NCBI RefSeq assembly: GCF_001689125.2
Contig: NZ_CP015405.2
Span: 2,831,001 to 2,895,000, forward strand
From: Blautia pseudococcoides
GTDB lineage: Bacteria > Bacillota > Clostridia > Lachnospirales > Lachnospiraceae
DNA: 64,000 bases
Direction: 5' to 3'
How positions within the stretch are numbered: the first letter of the stretch is position 1; the number at the start of each line of letters is the position of its first letter. Positions 1-8,716 of this stretch are shown here, in pieces. A program made the translations under genes and the position numbers. The notes below the pieces were generated by a model. The model ran no database searches. It saw nothing but the letters and a program-made list of their open reading frames with translations, and was not told where the DNA came from.

Positions 1-29
1 TCAACTGCTTCTCTTCCAAAATAGCAAAT

Positions 30-64
30 CCCCCATATATCTCTCTCAAAAGATTATATGGGGG
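30..64 (-). terminator. hairpin downstream of hup-rqcP
   Basis: A 9-bp stem (cccccatat paired with atatggggg) encloses a loop of about 17 nt. It lies about 120 bp past the rqcP stop codon in the direction of transcription. The U-tract after it is weak, so it may be an RNA-stabilising hairpin and not a true intrinsic terminator. Confidence 0.4.
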
Positions 65-104
65 GTTAAAAAACAATATACCGATTTTATTTATTTAGAT
101 CCAC

Positions 105-190
105 GTAACTGTCCGGTGTCTTCACAGTTAGGGGCAGGAATCCCTGCCCAACCGGTCTCTCTATGGGATTTTGCCTGGCTGCTCAAAGAT
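105..190. repeat. dispersed GTAAC repeat, copy 1
   Basis: Begins GTAACTGTCCGGTG, continues to TTCACAGTTA, then contains a small hairpin (ggggcagg/cctgcccc type) and the block ATGGGATTTTGCCTGGCTGCT. The block order matches the copy at 41120-41187. The element sits directly behind rqcP and its far end slightly overlaps the 3' end of that gene. Confidence 0.6.
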
Positions 191-422
191 AGCGGAACAG
201 TTCGCTGGCCGCCTCTTTTTTCACCGTTTCCTGTACGTCCAGGATTTCCACACGTACATTCTTGCTGCCAAATTGGATCTCCAGGATATCACCGGCCTTC
301 ACCTGCGCGGATGCCTTGGCAGGCTTGTCATTGATCAGGACGCGCCCTGCATCACAAGCCTCATTTGCAACGGTTCTGCGTTTGATCAGACGGGATACCT
401 TTAAATACTTGTCAAGTCTCAT
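183..422 (-). CDS. rqcP: RqcP-type S4-domain RNA-binding protein
   Basis: A 79-residue protein made almost entirely of an S4 RNA-binding fold: MRLDKYLKVSRLIKRR at the start, then VANEACDAGRVLINDKPAK. Length and motif fit RqcP/YabO (Hsp15-like), which binds stalled 50S-peptidyl-tRNA complexes and supports RqcH-driven alanine tailing in ribosome quality control. It follows the HU gene after only 6 nt, with a weak AAGAGA ribosome site overlapping the HU stop, so the two are co-transcribed and probably translationally coupled. The HU-rqcP pairing is common in clostridia. Confidence 0.9.
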   Translation of the reverse strand: MRLDKYLKVSRLIKRRTVANEACDAGRVLINDKPAKASAQVKAGDILEIQFGSKNVRVEILDVQETVKKEAASELFRYL

Positions 423-428
423 TTTCTC

Positions 429-704
429 TTATTCGTTCACAGCGTCTTTTAATGCTTTGCCTGCTTTGAATTTCGGGGATTTGGAAGCTGCGATGGTCAT
501 AGTCTCGCCAGTCTGAGGATTTCTTCCCTCTCTTGCAGCTCTCTCGGATACTTCAAATGTACCAAAGCCGACTAACTGAACTTTTTCACCTTTCTTCATC
601 TCTGCAGTTACTACATCAATAAATGCCTTTAAAGCTGCCTCTGCGTCTTTTTTGGATAATTCTGTTGCCTCAGCCATAGCTGCAACTAATTCTGTTCTGT
701 TCAT
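429..704 (-). CDS. hup: HU family DNA-binding protein
   Basis: A 91-residue protein with the full HU/IHF fold: N-terminal helices ([20 protein letters not shown]), the [11 protein letters not shown] turn and the DNA-binding arm [20 protein letters not shown]. It is the nucleoid-compacting histone-like protein, acting as a dimer. The start is fixed by a near-ideal TTTAGGAGGAAA ribosome site 8 nt upstream. A strong sigma-A type promoter lies about 100 bp upstream, as expected for an abundant protein. First gene of the hup-rqcP unit. Confidence 0.97.
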   Translation of the reverse strand: MNRTELVAAMAEATELSKKDAEAALKAFIDVVTAEMKKGEKVQLVGFGTFEVSERAAREGRNPQTGETMTIAASKSPKFKAGKALKDAVNE

Positions 705-800
705 GAGTATTTCCTCCTAAATGAATTCTCCCTTATTTCTCAATAAGTTTCATAGTCTCATAGGGCTTTTTACCACTTACCCGGTGGAAGCCTACTGTTA

Positions 801-829
801 TTTATACCTTTTTTCCCTGTGTTTGTCAA
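801..829 (-). promoter_or_regulatory. sigma-A type promoter of hup
   Basis: On the minus strand, TTGACA (-35) is followed by 17 nt and TATAAA (-10). The only gene downstream is hup. Perfect -35 and good -10 fit high expression. Confidence 0.75.
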
Positions 830-886
830 GCACATACATGGCGCTTACAAGGAAATTTTTTGGAATCTTCGGGCAAATACCCCTTT

Positions 887-2623
887 TTACATCATTTTAT
901 CAATTAATTCCTTTACAGCCTGTCCAAGTGCAGCGGATTTCTCGTCTGCATCTGCCAGTGATGTACCCTTGATACCATAGTATAATTTGATCTTAGGCTC
1001 CGTGCCGGACGGACGAACACATACCCATGCATCATCATTCAGGTCATAGTAAAGCACATTGGAGCTTGGAAGTCCGGTTGCCTTCACTTCTTTTGTCTCC
1101 ATATCTACAATTGTGTCTGCCTTGTAATCTCTTGCGGAGGTCACTTGATAAGCACCGATGGCAGACGGCGGGTTCTTTCTCAGATTCTCCAGAATGGTCT
1201 GGATCTTCTCCAGGCCTTCAATCCCCTTCAGGGTGATGGACTGGATATCATCTTTGTAATAACCGTATTTTTCATACATGGCGATCATGGCATCCCAGAG
1301 CGTCATGTCTTTGGTCTTGTAATATGCGGCAGCCTCGCAAAGGGCCATGGTTGCCACGATGGCGTCTTTATCTCTTGCGTGGGTACCGATGAGGCAGCCG
1401 TAGCTCTCCTCAAATCCGAACAGATAGGTGCCTTTTCCTGATGTCTCAAATCCCAGTATCTGCTGGCCTATGTATTTGAATCCTGTCAGCACTTCGATGA
1501 AACGGATGCCGTAATGTCTGGCAATAGCGCCAGCCATATTGGTGGTAACAATGGTGGATACCATCGCACCGTCCTCCGGCAGTCCTCCATTCATCTCTTT
1601 TCTCTGGCCAATCTCATAGTCAGCCAGCAGACAGCCTGACATATTGCCGGTCAGGGTGTGGTATTCCCCTGTCTTGCCGTCTTTGACACGGACACCTAAG
1701 CGGTCTGCATCCGGGTCGGTAGCCAGCACCAGGTCTGCATCCACCTCTTTTGCAAGCTTTAAGCCCAGATCAAAGGCTTCGTCCGCCTCCGGGTTCGGGT
1801 AGCTGACTGTGGGGAATTCACCGTCCGGCAGCTCCTGCTCTTTTACGACATATACCTTTTCAAATCCCAGCTCTTTTAATACACGTCTTGCAGGAATATT
1901 TCCTGTGCCGTGCAGAGGGCTGTACACAATTTTCAGCTCTTTTGCCATGGCTTTGATGGCATCCATGTGGATCACCTGGCTTTTCAGCTCTTCCATGTAG
2001 GCGTCATCCACTTCCTGTCCGATCACCTGATACAGGCCGTCTGCCTTTGCTGCTTCCTCATCCATGGTCTTAACTGTATTGAAATCTGTAACCTTTTTCA
2101 CCTCATCCATGATTCCGGTATCATGAGGCGGGGTGATCTGGGCGCCATCTTCCCAGTATACCTTATACCCGTTGTATTCCGGCGGGTTATGGCTGGCTGT
2201 GATATTGATCCCGGCAATACATCCAAGCTTTCTAACGGCAAAGGAAAGCTCCGGTGTCGGGCGCAGGGAATCAAAAATATAGGCTTTCACACCGTTGGCA
2301 GCCAGGCACAGCGCTGCTTCTTTGGCAAATTCCGGGGACATACGGCGGGAATCATGGGCAATAGCCACGCCCTTTGTCTGTCCGTCCACTGCTGCTATGT
2401 AATTTGCCAGGCCCTGTGTGGTCTTTCTCACGGTATAGATATTCATGCGGTTGATACCTGCACCGATCACACCTCTGAGACCTGCGGTGCCAAACTCCAG
2501 CTCTTTATAAAAGCGTTCTTTTATTTCATTTTCGTCATTCTCAATTGCTTTCAACTCTTTTTTGGTATCTTCATCAAAATACGGGTTGGAGAGCCATTCC
2601 TCATAAAGCTTTTTGTAGTCCAT
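887..2623 (-). CDS. pgcA: alpha-phosphoglucomutase / phospho-sugar mutase
   Basis: A 578-residue member of the alpha-D-phosphohexomutase family, converting glucose-6-phosphate and glucose-1-phosphate for nucleotide sugar and polymer synthesis. Visible motifs: GTAGLRG near residue 45, the phosphoserine loop TASHNP at 142-147, the metal site DPDADR at 303-308, the sugar-specificity loop GFEESYG, and the C-terminal phosphate loop RPSGTEPK. Length matches the long PgcA/PMM2-like bacterial group, not the shorter GlmM (found separately at 38.6 kb). Single-gene unit with its own promoter; cytoplasmic. Exact sugar specificity (glucose or mannose) is not decided by the sequence. Confidence 0.93.
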   Translation of the reverse strand: MDYKKLYEEWLSNPYFDEDTKKELKAIENDENEIKERFYKELEFGTAGLRGVIGAGINRMNIYTVRKTTQGLANYIAAVDGQTKGVAIAHDSRRMSPEFAKEAALCLAANGVKAYIFDSLRPTPELSFAVRKLGCIAGINITASHNPPEYNGYKVYWEDGAQITPPHDTGIMDEVKKVTDFNTVKTMDEEAAKADGLYQVIGQEVDDAYMEELKSQVIHMDAIKAMAKELKIVYSPLHGTGNIPARRVLKELGFEKVYVVKEQELPDGEFPTVSYPNPEADEAFDLGLKLAKEVDADLVLATDPDADRLGVRVKDGKTGEYHTLTGNMSGCLLADYEIGQRKEMNGGLPEDGAMVSTIVTTNMAGAIARHYGIRFIEVLTGFKYIGQQILGFETSGKGTYLFGFEESYGCLIGTHARDKDAIVATMALCEAAAYYKTKDMTLWDAMIAMYEKYGYYKDDIQSITLKGIEGLEKIQTILENLRKNPPSAIGAYQVTSARDYKADTIVDMETKEVKATGLPSSNVLYYDLNDDAWVCVRPSGTEPKIKLYYGIKGTSLADADEKSAALGQAVKELIDKMM

Positions 2624-2659
2624 ATTCTACTACCTCCCTGTGCAACGTTGATTTATAGT

Positions 2660-2700
2660 GCCGTCCAACGCACCAACTCCTCTATGGGCTGCCGGACGGC
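2660..2700. terminator. GCCGTCC/GGACGGC hairpin
   Basis: Seven-bp GC-rich stem with a 27-nt loop that itself can pair in part. It lies between the cotS-like gene and pgcA, inside the pgcA leader on the minus strand. T-rich sequence follows on the plus strand. Its role (terminator or leader structure) is unclear. Confidence 0.35.
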
Positions 2701-2770
2701 TTCTTTTATGGATAACGCCTCAGCCCCCTTTCACCTAAAAAAAGCAGAACCGTAACCATTTATGGATAAC

Positions 2771-2799
2771 ATTATACACTATCACTGATGAAAATTCAA
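2771..2799 (-). promoter_or_regulatory. predicted promoter of pgcA
   Basis: Minus-strand TTGAAT, 17 nt, then TATAAT, placed about 150 bp ahead of the pgcA start codon and just beyond the end of the cotS-like gene. Confidence 0.6.
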
Positions 2800-2825
2800 A
2801 CATTGCACAGGGGTTTTCAGAAACT

Positions 2826-3800
2826 TTATACCGAAATATTTTCGACAAAGTTCATCCAATTATCGTGCTGAGCTATGAGTTTCTCCAATTTTTCCAAGTT
2901 TTTCTCGGAAATCCATGCCTTGCTGTGGGAGTAGTAGTAGTTTGCCAGTTTCCAGTATTTTTCCGGATAGGCAAAACGGATGCGCAGGTTTTCCAGTTCC
3001 TGCACACTCAAAGGTTTTTCCTCATGATAGGCCAGAAGCATCTGCCTTCCCATCTCCAGATCCCAGTTATGCTTTTCCAATATTTTGCGCATGAACTGGT
3101 AGAGGTCTTCCATCTGGACATCATAGTGCCAGCGGTCAAAATTAATGACAGCCGTATTCTGTGCCAGCATCAGCACATTGTGCTGGTTGTATTCCCCATG
3201 GCAGACATCCCCAGCTTCCAGGGACCTGCACCGCAGATCTTCATACTCCGAGCTGTTAAGCCTCCTCTGAGCCTCCTCCGCATGCCACAGATAGCAGGCA
3301 ATGCTGTCCAGATACCTGAGCTCAAAGTCATTTTTCCGCCGTTTCTGGCAGACAAATTTGCGGATTTTCCGCAGCTCCCTGTTTTTCCTTTCATATTCCA
3401 TGAGAAGCGGCTCTTTGACATAGTGTGTCTGGACCGGCATTTTCATTGTTTTATGTAGACTCGCCAGGGCTGTTACGCTGCGTTTGATGTCTTTCATAGA
3501 CTGGGTGTCACATTCTCTTCCTTCGTACCATCGCTTTACCACATAGGGTATGTTGTCTTTGTCCGTTGAGACGTATGCCCCTTCCTGATTCGGAAGGAGT
3601 GAATCCACGCTGATCTGGTTGCGGGTGCTTACGATTTCCAGAAGTTTGGCCTGGTAGCCAAGTTTTCTGGGTGAACCGTTGTATTCACGGATTTGAACCA
3701 GACCGGCCTGGGTGTCGCAGATGAGTGCACCTCTTCCGCGGTATGTGGATTTTGCTTCCAGACCGTATTGCTCCAGTACGCTGAGACCCCTATCATACAC
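2826..3800 (-). CDS. CotS-like spore coat protein (kinase fold)
   Basis: A 324-residue protein with a bacterial aminoglycoside-phosphotransferase-like fold. The N-terminal lobe carries the GRGALICDTQAG region, and the catalytic-loop equivalent reads HGEYNQHNVLM with INFDRW in place of the DFG segment. This combination is typical of the CotS/YutH/YsxE spore coat group. The loop has E where kinases have the catalytic Asp, so real kinase activity is doubtful. It starts at GTG with GGGGG 8 nt upstream. It marks a spore-forming host. No neighbouring spore coat genes are visible. Confidence 0.8.
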   Translation of the reverse strand: MYDRGLSVLEQYGLEAKSTYRGRGALICDTQAGLVQIREYNGSPRKLGYQAKLLEIVSTRNQISVDSLLPNQEGAYVSTDKDNIPYVVKRWYEGRECDTQSMKDIKRSVTALASLHKTMKMPVQTHYVKEPLLMEYERKNRELRKIRKFVCQKRRKNDFELRYLDSIACYLWHAEEAQRRLNSSEYEDLRCRSLEAGDVCHGEYNQHNVLMLAQNTAVINFDRWHYDVQMEDLYQFMRKILEKHNWDLEMGRQMLLAYHEEKPLSVQELENLRIRFAYPEKYWKLANYYYSHSKAWISEKNLEKLEKLIAQHDNWMNFVENISV

Positions 3801-3933
3801 TTCCTTGTCCCCCTTTACTTTGTGTCCTCTCTATTTTATGCAGGAGATGGGTATGGTAGAAGGTGAAAAAAATTTGTGGGTGGGAGGTGCAGGCGGACGG
3901 CAGCAGACAGAGGTGTTGCGTAGGGTGCAGGCG

Positions 3934-4066
3934 GAGTGTGTCTGAAAATTGCTTTCGGCAAGCTGTGCGTCACACTTTGTGAAAGAATTGGCCCTGATGA
4001 TGGAAGCACAGAGGGCCGCGTTGACCGGATCAGGGTCAAATATACCGCGAAGGGGGGCTTTTTATT
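3934..4066. repeat. dispersed repeat with GTGTGTCTGAAAA end
   Basis: Contains GTGTGTCTGAAAA and, about 90 bp on, CAAATATACCGCGAAGG followed by a G-run. Both blocks recur in the argG leader (26161-26237), closer together there. Between them is a GGCCCT/AGGGCC stem. A plus-strand frame of about 44 codons, opening after a stop and ending near 4070, also runs through it without a credible start. It may be a degenerate element. Confidence 0.4.
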
Positions 4067-4089
4067 CTGTTAAATCTTTGATGGAAAGG

Positions 4090-4122
4090 GTGTTCTTATA
4101 AGGTATTGCTATTAAGAACACA
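4090..4122. other. short AT-rich hairpin in gene-free stretch
   Basis: GTGTTCTTA and TAAGAACAC form a 9-bp stem around a 14-nt loop. It is the only clear structure in 4070-4225, a stretch that shows no convincing gene. Confidence 0.3.
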
Positions 4123-4226
4123 TTAAGAAAAGACAATTTACATGGTTAGACAATATATGGTGATAGCTTGCTGAACCTGGAGTAAATAACGATTAAACTC
4201 ATAGCCGACAAAATATTCTGAATTTA

Positions 4227-4346
4227 TTACATCCTCAGAAACTTCTTCTCCACGATAAAATGGTGGGCTTCCAGCTCCCAATACCTCTCCTCACCGTGAG
4301 GACTTTCGTTCATCACCCTCACAACTTGCACCGTCAGTCCAAACAT
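4227..4346 (-). CDS. possible 39-residue small ORF
   Basis: An ATG frame encodes 39 residues (MFGLTVQVVRVMNESPHGEE, then an acidic/aromatic stretch RYWELEAHHFIVEKKFLRM). Its composition looks protein-like and it ends cleanly in TAA. The start codon lies inside the left arm of the large inverted repeat that begins at 4339, so expression and structure would interfere. No family is recognised and no good ribosome site is seen. It may be the 3' remnant of a longer gene. Confidence 0.25.
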   Translation of the reverse strand: MFGLTVQVVRVMNESPHGEERYWELEAHHFIVEKKFLRM

Positions 4347-4554
4347 CCGGTGCGGCATGAGGGCGAGGGAGGCAGGGATACAGACTGGCGAGTGTCTAGC
4401 GGAGCGAGCCGAAGATCCACTTGCCCCAGTTGATTAATGAGGAAGCCGTTGCGGACGAATTTAGCAACTGGGAGCAAGTTAGCTGAGGGGCGCGGAGCCA
4501 GGAGCCAGGGTGTATCCCTGCCTCCCTCGCCCTCATACCGCACCGGATGTTTGG
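4339..4554. repeat. long inverted-repeat element, copy 1 (structured core)
   Basis: Arms 4339-4381 and 4512-4554 are 43 bp each and complementary apart from one G-T pair. The 130-nt interior holds a second helix, 4419-4432 with 4465-4479 (acttgccccagttg with its near complement, one bulge), closing a loop that contains GAAGCCGTTGCGGACG. A copy of the same architecture lies at 62806-63021. The 73-nt core beginning GATCC and ending TTAGCTGA aligns with that copy. It could be a structured RNA, a non-autonomous mobile element or a bidirectional terminator-like structure; no protein is encoded by it. Confidence 0.75.
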
Positions 4555-4557
4555 GCG

Positions 4558-4627
4558 TCCGTGAGCCACCATCCGTGAGCCGCCATCCGTGAGCCGCTAT
4601 CCGTGAGCCGCCATCCGTGAGCCGCCA
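4558..4627. repeat. 14-bp minisatellite, five copies
   Basis: Five head-to-tail copies of a 14-mer of the form tccgtgagccgcca, with single-base changes, start at 4558, 4572, 4586, 4600 and 4614. They fill the gap between the inverted-repeat element and the end of the CCA-transferase gene. The units are far too short, and lack spacers, for a CRISPR array. Confidence 0.85.
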
Positions 4628-4633
4628 TCATCC

Positions 4634-5977
4634 CTATACATTCACCCCCCGCAATTCCTCCTTAACAATTTCCATCAGTTCCTGCTTCTCATTCCTCCCC
4701 GGCTCCTCCAGCACCATCTGCAGCAGCCTCTCCAGCATCTCCCCAATTTCCGGTCCCGGTTTCATCCCTGCTGCGATCAAATCCCTTCCATTCACAGCCA
4801 GCATTTTCACAGAAACACATTCCTTCCGCTCCAGCACCTCCCGGTAAATCTCCTCCACGTACCTGATACGCTCCAGCTTTTCCTCCCTCCGGTACTCACT
4901 CTGCGCCATAGTATCCGCATACTGCACCTTCAAAAGCAGAGGAAACAGCTCCTCCCCTACCTTATTAAGTGCCCTGCGGACGGATCTTGGATTGGGTTCC
5001 GGCCTGTGATCATGCCAGTATACCAGCTTTGTCACCTTACAGATGGTGTCATTGTCCAGCTTCAGCCTTTGAAGAACATTCCTGGCGATCTTCTCACTCT
5101 CCAGGCTGTGTCCCTTAAAATGGTCCCTGCCATTCTCATCCGTAGTTCTGGATGCCGGCTTCCCTGTGTCGTGAAGAAGCATGGTAAAACGCAGGACTTT
5201 GTCTGCCGCCACATACTCCAGGCTTTTCAGTGTGTGTTCTCCCACATTCAGGCAGTGGTGAGGTGTATTTTGCAGGGTTTCCATCATGGAATCAAACTCC
5301 GGCAGAACAACCCTTGTGATTCCCGCCTCCCAGGCTGTTTTCAGCAGATGGGGATTTTCCGATACAAGAAGCTTTGTCAGCTCCGCCGCAATACGCTCCG
5401 CACTGATTTTAGCCAGCGTGGGCGCAAGCTCCTGGGCTGCTTTTTTCGTCCGCTCCTCTATGGAGAATCCTAACTGGGCAGCAAAACGCACTGCCCGCAG
5501 AATACGCAGGGCATCCTCAGTGAAACGCTCGTAAGGGTCACCCACACAGCGGATCACTCCCTTTTCCAGGTCCTGGATGCCGCCGAAAGCGTCCACCAGC
5601 CCTTTCCTGTCATTGTAGGCCATGGCATTGATGGTAAAATCCCGGCGGCGCAGGTCTTCCCGCAGGTCTCCTGTGAAAACCACCTCTTTTGGATGACGGC
5701 TGTCCTCATATTCTCCGTCAATGCGGTATGTTGTCACCTCAAAGCCTTCTTTTCCCAGCATAACCGTCACCGTGCCGTGGGCAAGCCCTGTATCCACAGT
5801 GCGGCGGAACAGCTCCTTGACTTCCATGGGTTTGGCTGATGTGGTGATATCCCAGTCCGCCGGAGATGAATGGAGGAGGCTGTCACGAACACAGCCTCCT
5901 ACCGCATAAGCATCATATCCATGTTCCTGCAAGGTTTCTATTATCTCTTTTACTCTCTTAGGAACTTCTATTTTCAT
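4634..5977 (-). CDS. cca: CCA tRNA nucleotidyltransferase
   Basis: Class II CCA-adding enzyme that builds or repairs the tRNA 3' end from CTP and ATP. Key sites in the head domain: AVGGCVRDSLL, the catalytic DWDI carboxylates, and GDLREDLRRRDFTINAMAYN. The ERFTEDALRILRAVRFAAQL neck motif follows, then an HD domain (LLHDTGKPA). The frame stays open 45 codons further upstream, but that part lies inside proS. The ATG chosen is one base from the proS stop and gives 447 residues, the normal length. Very tight spacing implies co-transcription with proS. Only a poor G-run serves as ribosome site, so translational coupling is likely. Confidence 0.93.
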   Translation of the reverse strand: MKIEVPKRVKEIIETLQEHGYDAYAVGGCVRDSLLHSSPADWDITTSAKPMEVKELFRRTVDTGLAHGTVTVMLGKEGFEVTTYRIDGEYEDSRHPKEVVFTGDLREDLRRRDFTINAMAYNDRKGLVDAFGGIQDLEKGVIRCVGDPYERFTEDALRILRAVRFAAQLGFSIEERTKKAAQELAPTLAKISAERIAAELTKLLVSENPHLLKTAWEAGITRVVLPEFDSMMETLQNTPHHCLNVGEHTLKSLEYVAADKVLRFTMLLHDTGKPASRTTDENGRDHFKGHSLESEKIARNVLQRLKLDNDTICKVTKLVYWHDHRPEPNPRSVRRALNKVGEELFPLLLKVQYADTMAQSEYRREEKLERIRYVEEIYREVLERKECVSVKMLAVNGRDLIAAGMKPGPEIGEMLERLLQMVLEEPGRNEKQELMEIVKEELRGVNV

Positions 5978-5978
5978 T

Positions 5979-7418
5979 CTAGTACGCACGCCCCCAGTAG
6001 ACCATCTTCTTCGCCGGTTTGCCGCAGCAGACGCATTTGTCTGATAGAGTTTCCTGCTCAAAAGGAATGCAGCGTGATGTTGCCTGGACGTCCTCTTTGA
6101 TCTTGTCCTCACATTCCTGGCAGCCGCACCACATGGCTTTTACAAATCCCGGCTTTTCGTTGACAGTCTGTTTGAACTCTTCATAATCAGTTGCCACATA
6201 TGTGTGTGCATCACGGTGTGTTCTGGCACGCGTAAGCATATCACTCTGCATGTTTTCCAGAATCTCTGCTGCCTTTTCTGCCAGAGCATCAAGGGATACC
6301 ACTGTCTTCTCTCTGGTGTCTCTGCGGACAATGACTGCCTGGTTGGCCTCAATATCCTTAGGACCACACTCGATACGGATAGGAATACCGCGCATCTCCT
6401 GCTCCGCGAATTTGAATCCCGGGCTCTTGTCTGTCTCATCCACTTTCACCCGGATTCCGGCTGCCTTCAGTGTATCGGAAAGTTCAAACGCTTTTTCCAA
6501 TACGCCCTCTTTTCTCTGCTGGATCGGAATGACCACTGCCTGTACCGGCGCGATTCTGGGCGGAAGTACAAGACCGCTGTTGTCGCCGTGTACCATGATG
6601 ATAGCACCGATCATACGTGTTGTCATGCCCCAGGATGTCTGGTTCACATATTTTAAAGTGTTGTCTTTATCTGTATACTGAATATCAAATGCCTTTGCAA
6701 ATCCGTCCCCAAAATTGTGGCTGGTTCCTGACTGCAGGGCTTTTCCGTCATGCATGAGGGATTCGATGGTGTAGGTTGCCTCCGCACCTGCGAATTTTTC
6801 CTTGTCTGTCTTGCGTCCTTTGATAACCGGAATCGCCAGGATCTCCTCACAGAAATCAGCGTACAGGTTCAGCATCTGTACGGTTCTATCCTCTGCTTCC
6901 TCCGCTGTGGCATGGGCTGTGTGGCCTTCCTGCCATAAGAACTCTCTGGAGCGCAGGAACGGACGGGTAGTCTTCTCCCAGCGGACCACGGAACACCACT
7001 GGTTATATACTTTCGGCAGATCCCTGTGAGACTGGATGTCTCTTGCATACAGATCACAGAAAAGTGTCTCAGAAGTGGGACGCACGCAGAGTCTTTCCTG
7101 AAGTGGTTCCAGACCGCCGTGTGTTACCCAGGCTACTTCCGGTGCAAATCCCTCCACATGGTCTTTTTCTTTCTGAAGCAGACTCTCCGGAATGAACATA
7201 GGAAGATATACATTCTCCACTCCTGTCTCCTTAAAACGTCTGTCCAGCTCGTGCTGGATATTTTCCCAGATCGCATAACCTGCAGGTTTGATCACCATGC
7301 AGCCTTTCACACTGGTATAATCAACCAGTTCTGCTTTTTTTACAACGTCGGTATACCACTGCGCAAAATCTTCCTCCATGGAAGTGATGGCCTCTACCAT
7401 TTTCTTGTCTTTAGCCAT
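5979..7418 (-). CDS. proS: prolyl-tRNA synthetase, type 3
   Basis: A 479-residue ProRS of the archaeal/eukaryote-like class, which lacks the large editing insertion of typical bacterial ProRS. Class II motifs are visible: [13 protein letters not shown] (motif 2 region), [15 protein letters not shown], and [14 protein letters not shown]. The C-terminal extension has four cysteines (CGCQECEDK with CVCCGKPA) forming the zinc-like module, and the chain ends in the conserved VYWGRAY. It charges tRNA-Pro in the cytoplasm. GGAGAC lies 10 nt ahead of the ATG. The leader is under 90 bp, so there is no room for a T-box riboswitch. Confidence 0.96.
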   Translation of the reverse strand: MAKDKKMVEAITSMEEDFAQWYTDVVKKAELVDYTSVKGCMVIKPAGYAIWENIQHELDRRFKETGVENVYLPMFIPESLLQKEKDHVEGFAPEVAWVTHGGLEPLQERLCVRPTSETLFCDLYARDIQSHRDLPKVYNQWCSVVRWEKTTRPFLRSREFLWQEGHTAHATAEEAEDRTVQMLNLYADFCEEILAIPVIKGRKTDKEKFAGAEATYTIESLMHDGKALQSGTSHNFGDGFAKAFDIQYTDKDNTLKYVNQTSWGMTTRMIGAIIMVHGDNSGLVLPPRIAPVQAVVIPIQQRKEGVLEKAFELSDTLKAAGIRVKVDETDKSPGFKFAEQEMRGIPIRIECGPKDIEANQAVIVRRDTREKTVVSLDALAEKAAEILENMQSDMLTRARTHRDAHTYVATDYEEFKQTVNEKPGFVKAMWCGCQECEDKIKEDVQATSRCIPFEQETLSDKCVCCGKPAKKMVYWGRAY

Positions 7419-7503
7419 AGTAATGCTTTGTCTCCTTCTACTGTTTATTTTGGTAAAACGCTTTGTACCGGACTGTCAAATGCAGCCCTGTGTATGGAAA
7501 ACG

Positions 7504-7989
7504 TCATACATCGAAACTGATGTTCCTGCCTGTGTGGTTATATTTATAATATCGGACTCCTGCAGCGTCAAGCATCCGCTTGGATGCCTGGACAGACGGG
7601 GTATCCGCATATTTATCGCTGTCATAGACAATGGTCTTGATCCCCGACTGGATAATGGCCTTGGCACATTCGTTGCAGGGAAACAGGGATACATAGAGCT
7701 TGCCCCCTTCCAGAGAGCCGCCCCTGTAATTCAAAATGGCGTTCAGCTCACTGTGGGTTACATAGAGATATTTTGTATCCAGCTCCTCCCCCTCCCTGGC
7801 CCAGGGAAACACATCGTCTGAGCATCCTTTTGGAAAACCATTATAGCCCATGGACAAAATCTTGTTGTCCGGACTGACAATACAGGCCCCCACCTGGGAA
7901 TTGGGGTCTTTGGAGCGCATTCCGGAGAGCTTTGCAACACCCATGAAATACTCGTCCCAGGATATATAGTCATTTCTTTTTCCAACCAT
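7504..7989 (-). CDS. deoxycytidylate deaminase (ComEB-like)
   Basis: A 161-residue zinc-dependent cytidine deaminase-fold protein that converts dCMP to dUMP for thymidylate supply. The zinc site is THSELNAI plus PCNECAKAI; SKDPNSQVGACIV and GYNGFPKG are typical of dCMP deaminases. An in-frame TTG or ATG further upstream exists, but GGGAGGA lies 8 nt ahead of this ATG, which decides the start. It follows upp by 27 nt, so the two form a pyrimidine salvage pair. Confidence 0.9.
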   Translation of the reverse strand: MVGKRNDYISWDEYFMGVAKLSGMRSKDPNSQVGACIVSPDNKILSMGYNGFPKGCSDDVFPWAREGEELDTKYLYVTHSELNAILNYRGGSLEGGKLYVSLFPCNECAKAIIQSGIKTIVYDSDKYADTPSVQASKRMLDAAGVRYYKYNHTGRNISFDV

Positions 7990-8016
7990 TTTGTAAATCC
8001 TCCCGGAAATCACCTG

Positions 8017-8646
8017 TTATTTTGTTCCGAAGATACGGTCTCCCGCATCGCCCAGTCCCGGCACAATATAGCCGTGGTCATTTAAATGTTCATCCAGAGC
8101 ACCGATGTAGATATCCACATCCGGGTGTGCCTTACTTAATGCTTTCACACCTTCCGGCGCTGCTATAACACACATAAAATGAATATTCTTTACACCCTTT
8201 TCCTTCAGCATGGCGATCGCCGCCTCCGCGGAACCGCCGGTAGCCAGCATGGGGTCCGTAACAAAGACTTCACGCTCTTCACAGTCAGCCGGGAGTTTGC
8301 AGTAATACTCCACCGGCTTGAGTGTCTCCGGATCACGATACAGACCGATATGGCCTACCTTGGCAGCGGGAATCATGGTGAGCATCCCCTCCACCATGCC
8401 CAGTCCGGCACGGAGAATAGGAACTACGGCCAGTTTTTTTCCTGCTAGTTCCTTCACGGTTGTCTTTGTGATCGGCGTGTCAATTTCGATGTCTCTTAAT
8501 TTCAGTCCTCTTGTTGCTTCATATGCCATGAACATGGCAATCTCACCCACAAGCTCACGAAACTCTTTTGAGCTTGTCTCTGTGCGGCGGATAATACCAA
8601 TTTTGTGCTGAATGAGCGGATGCTCCATTACCATTATTTTACCCAT
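8017..8646 (-). CDS. upp: uracil phosphoribosyltransferase
   Basis: A 209-residue enzyme that makes UMP from uracil and PRPP. The PRPP loop reads [12 protein letters not shown] and the C-terminal uracil-binding segment reads [18 protein letters not shown], both standard. [13 protein letters not shown] near the N-terminus is a family hallmark. AAAGGAGAAAACAG precedes the ATG. It lies between rpiB and the dCMP deaminase on the same strand. Confidence 0.97.
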   Translation of the reverse strand: MGKIMVMEHPLIQHKIGIIRRTETSSKEFRELVGEIAMFMAYEATRGLKLRDIEIDTPITKTTVKELAGKKLAVVPILRAGLGMVEGMLTMIPAAKVGHIGLYRDPETLKPVEYYCKLPADCEEREVFVTDPMLATGGSAEAAIAMLKEKGVKNIHFMCVIAAPEGVKALSKAHPDVDIYIGALDEHLNDHGYIVPGLGDAGDRIFGTK

Positions 8647-8671
8647 CTGTTTTCTCCTTTGTCTTCTGATC

Positions 8672-8698
8672 GTAACAGTTTGATCCCTTCACAGTTAC
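8672..8698. repeat. dispersed GTAAC repeat, copy 2
   Basis: GTAACAGTTTGATC to CACAGTTAC, followed by atgcaggaatcc as in copy 1. It lies in the 70-bp gap between rpiB and upp. Confidence 0.55.
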
Positions 8699-8716
8699 AT
8701 GCAGGAATCCTTCCTT

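Noticed and set aside
1910..2755. Open frame of about 280 codons on the plus strand
   Set aside because: Antisense to the well-supported pgcA; no ribosome site, Cys/His-rich nonsense composition. A shadow of the codon bias of the real gene.
3836..4039. Minus-strand open frame between the CotS-like gene and the inverted repeat
   Set aside because: Low-complexity Pro/Ser-rich sequence, no ribosome site and no recognisable family; overlaps a dispersed repeat.
4558..4627. Regularly spaced short repeats, considered as CRISPR
   Set aside because: 14-bp units with no spacers and no cas genes; a minisatellite.
7419..7503. T-box riboswitch ahead of proS
   Set aside because: Too short and no T-box sequence or specifier stem; the upstream gene begins within 90 bp.
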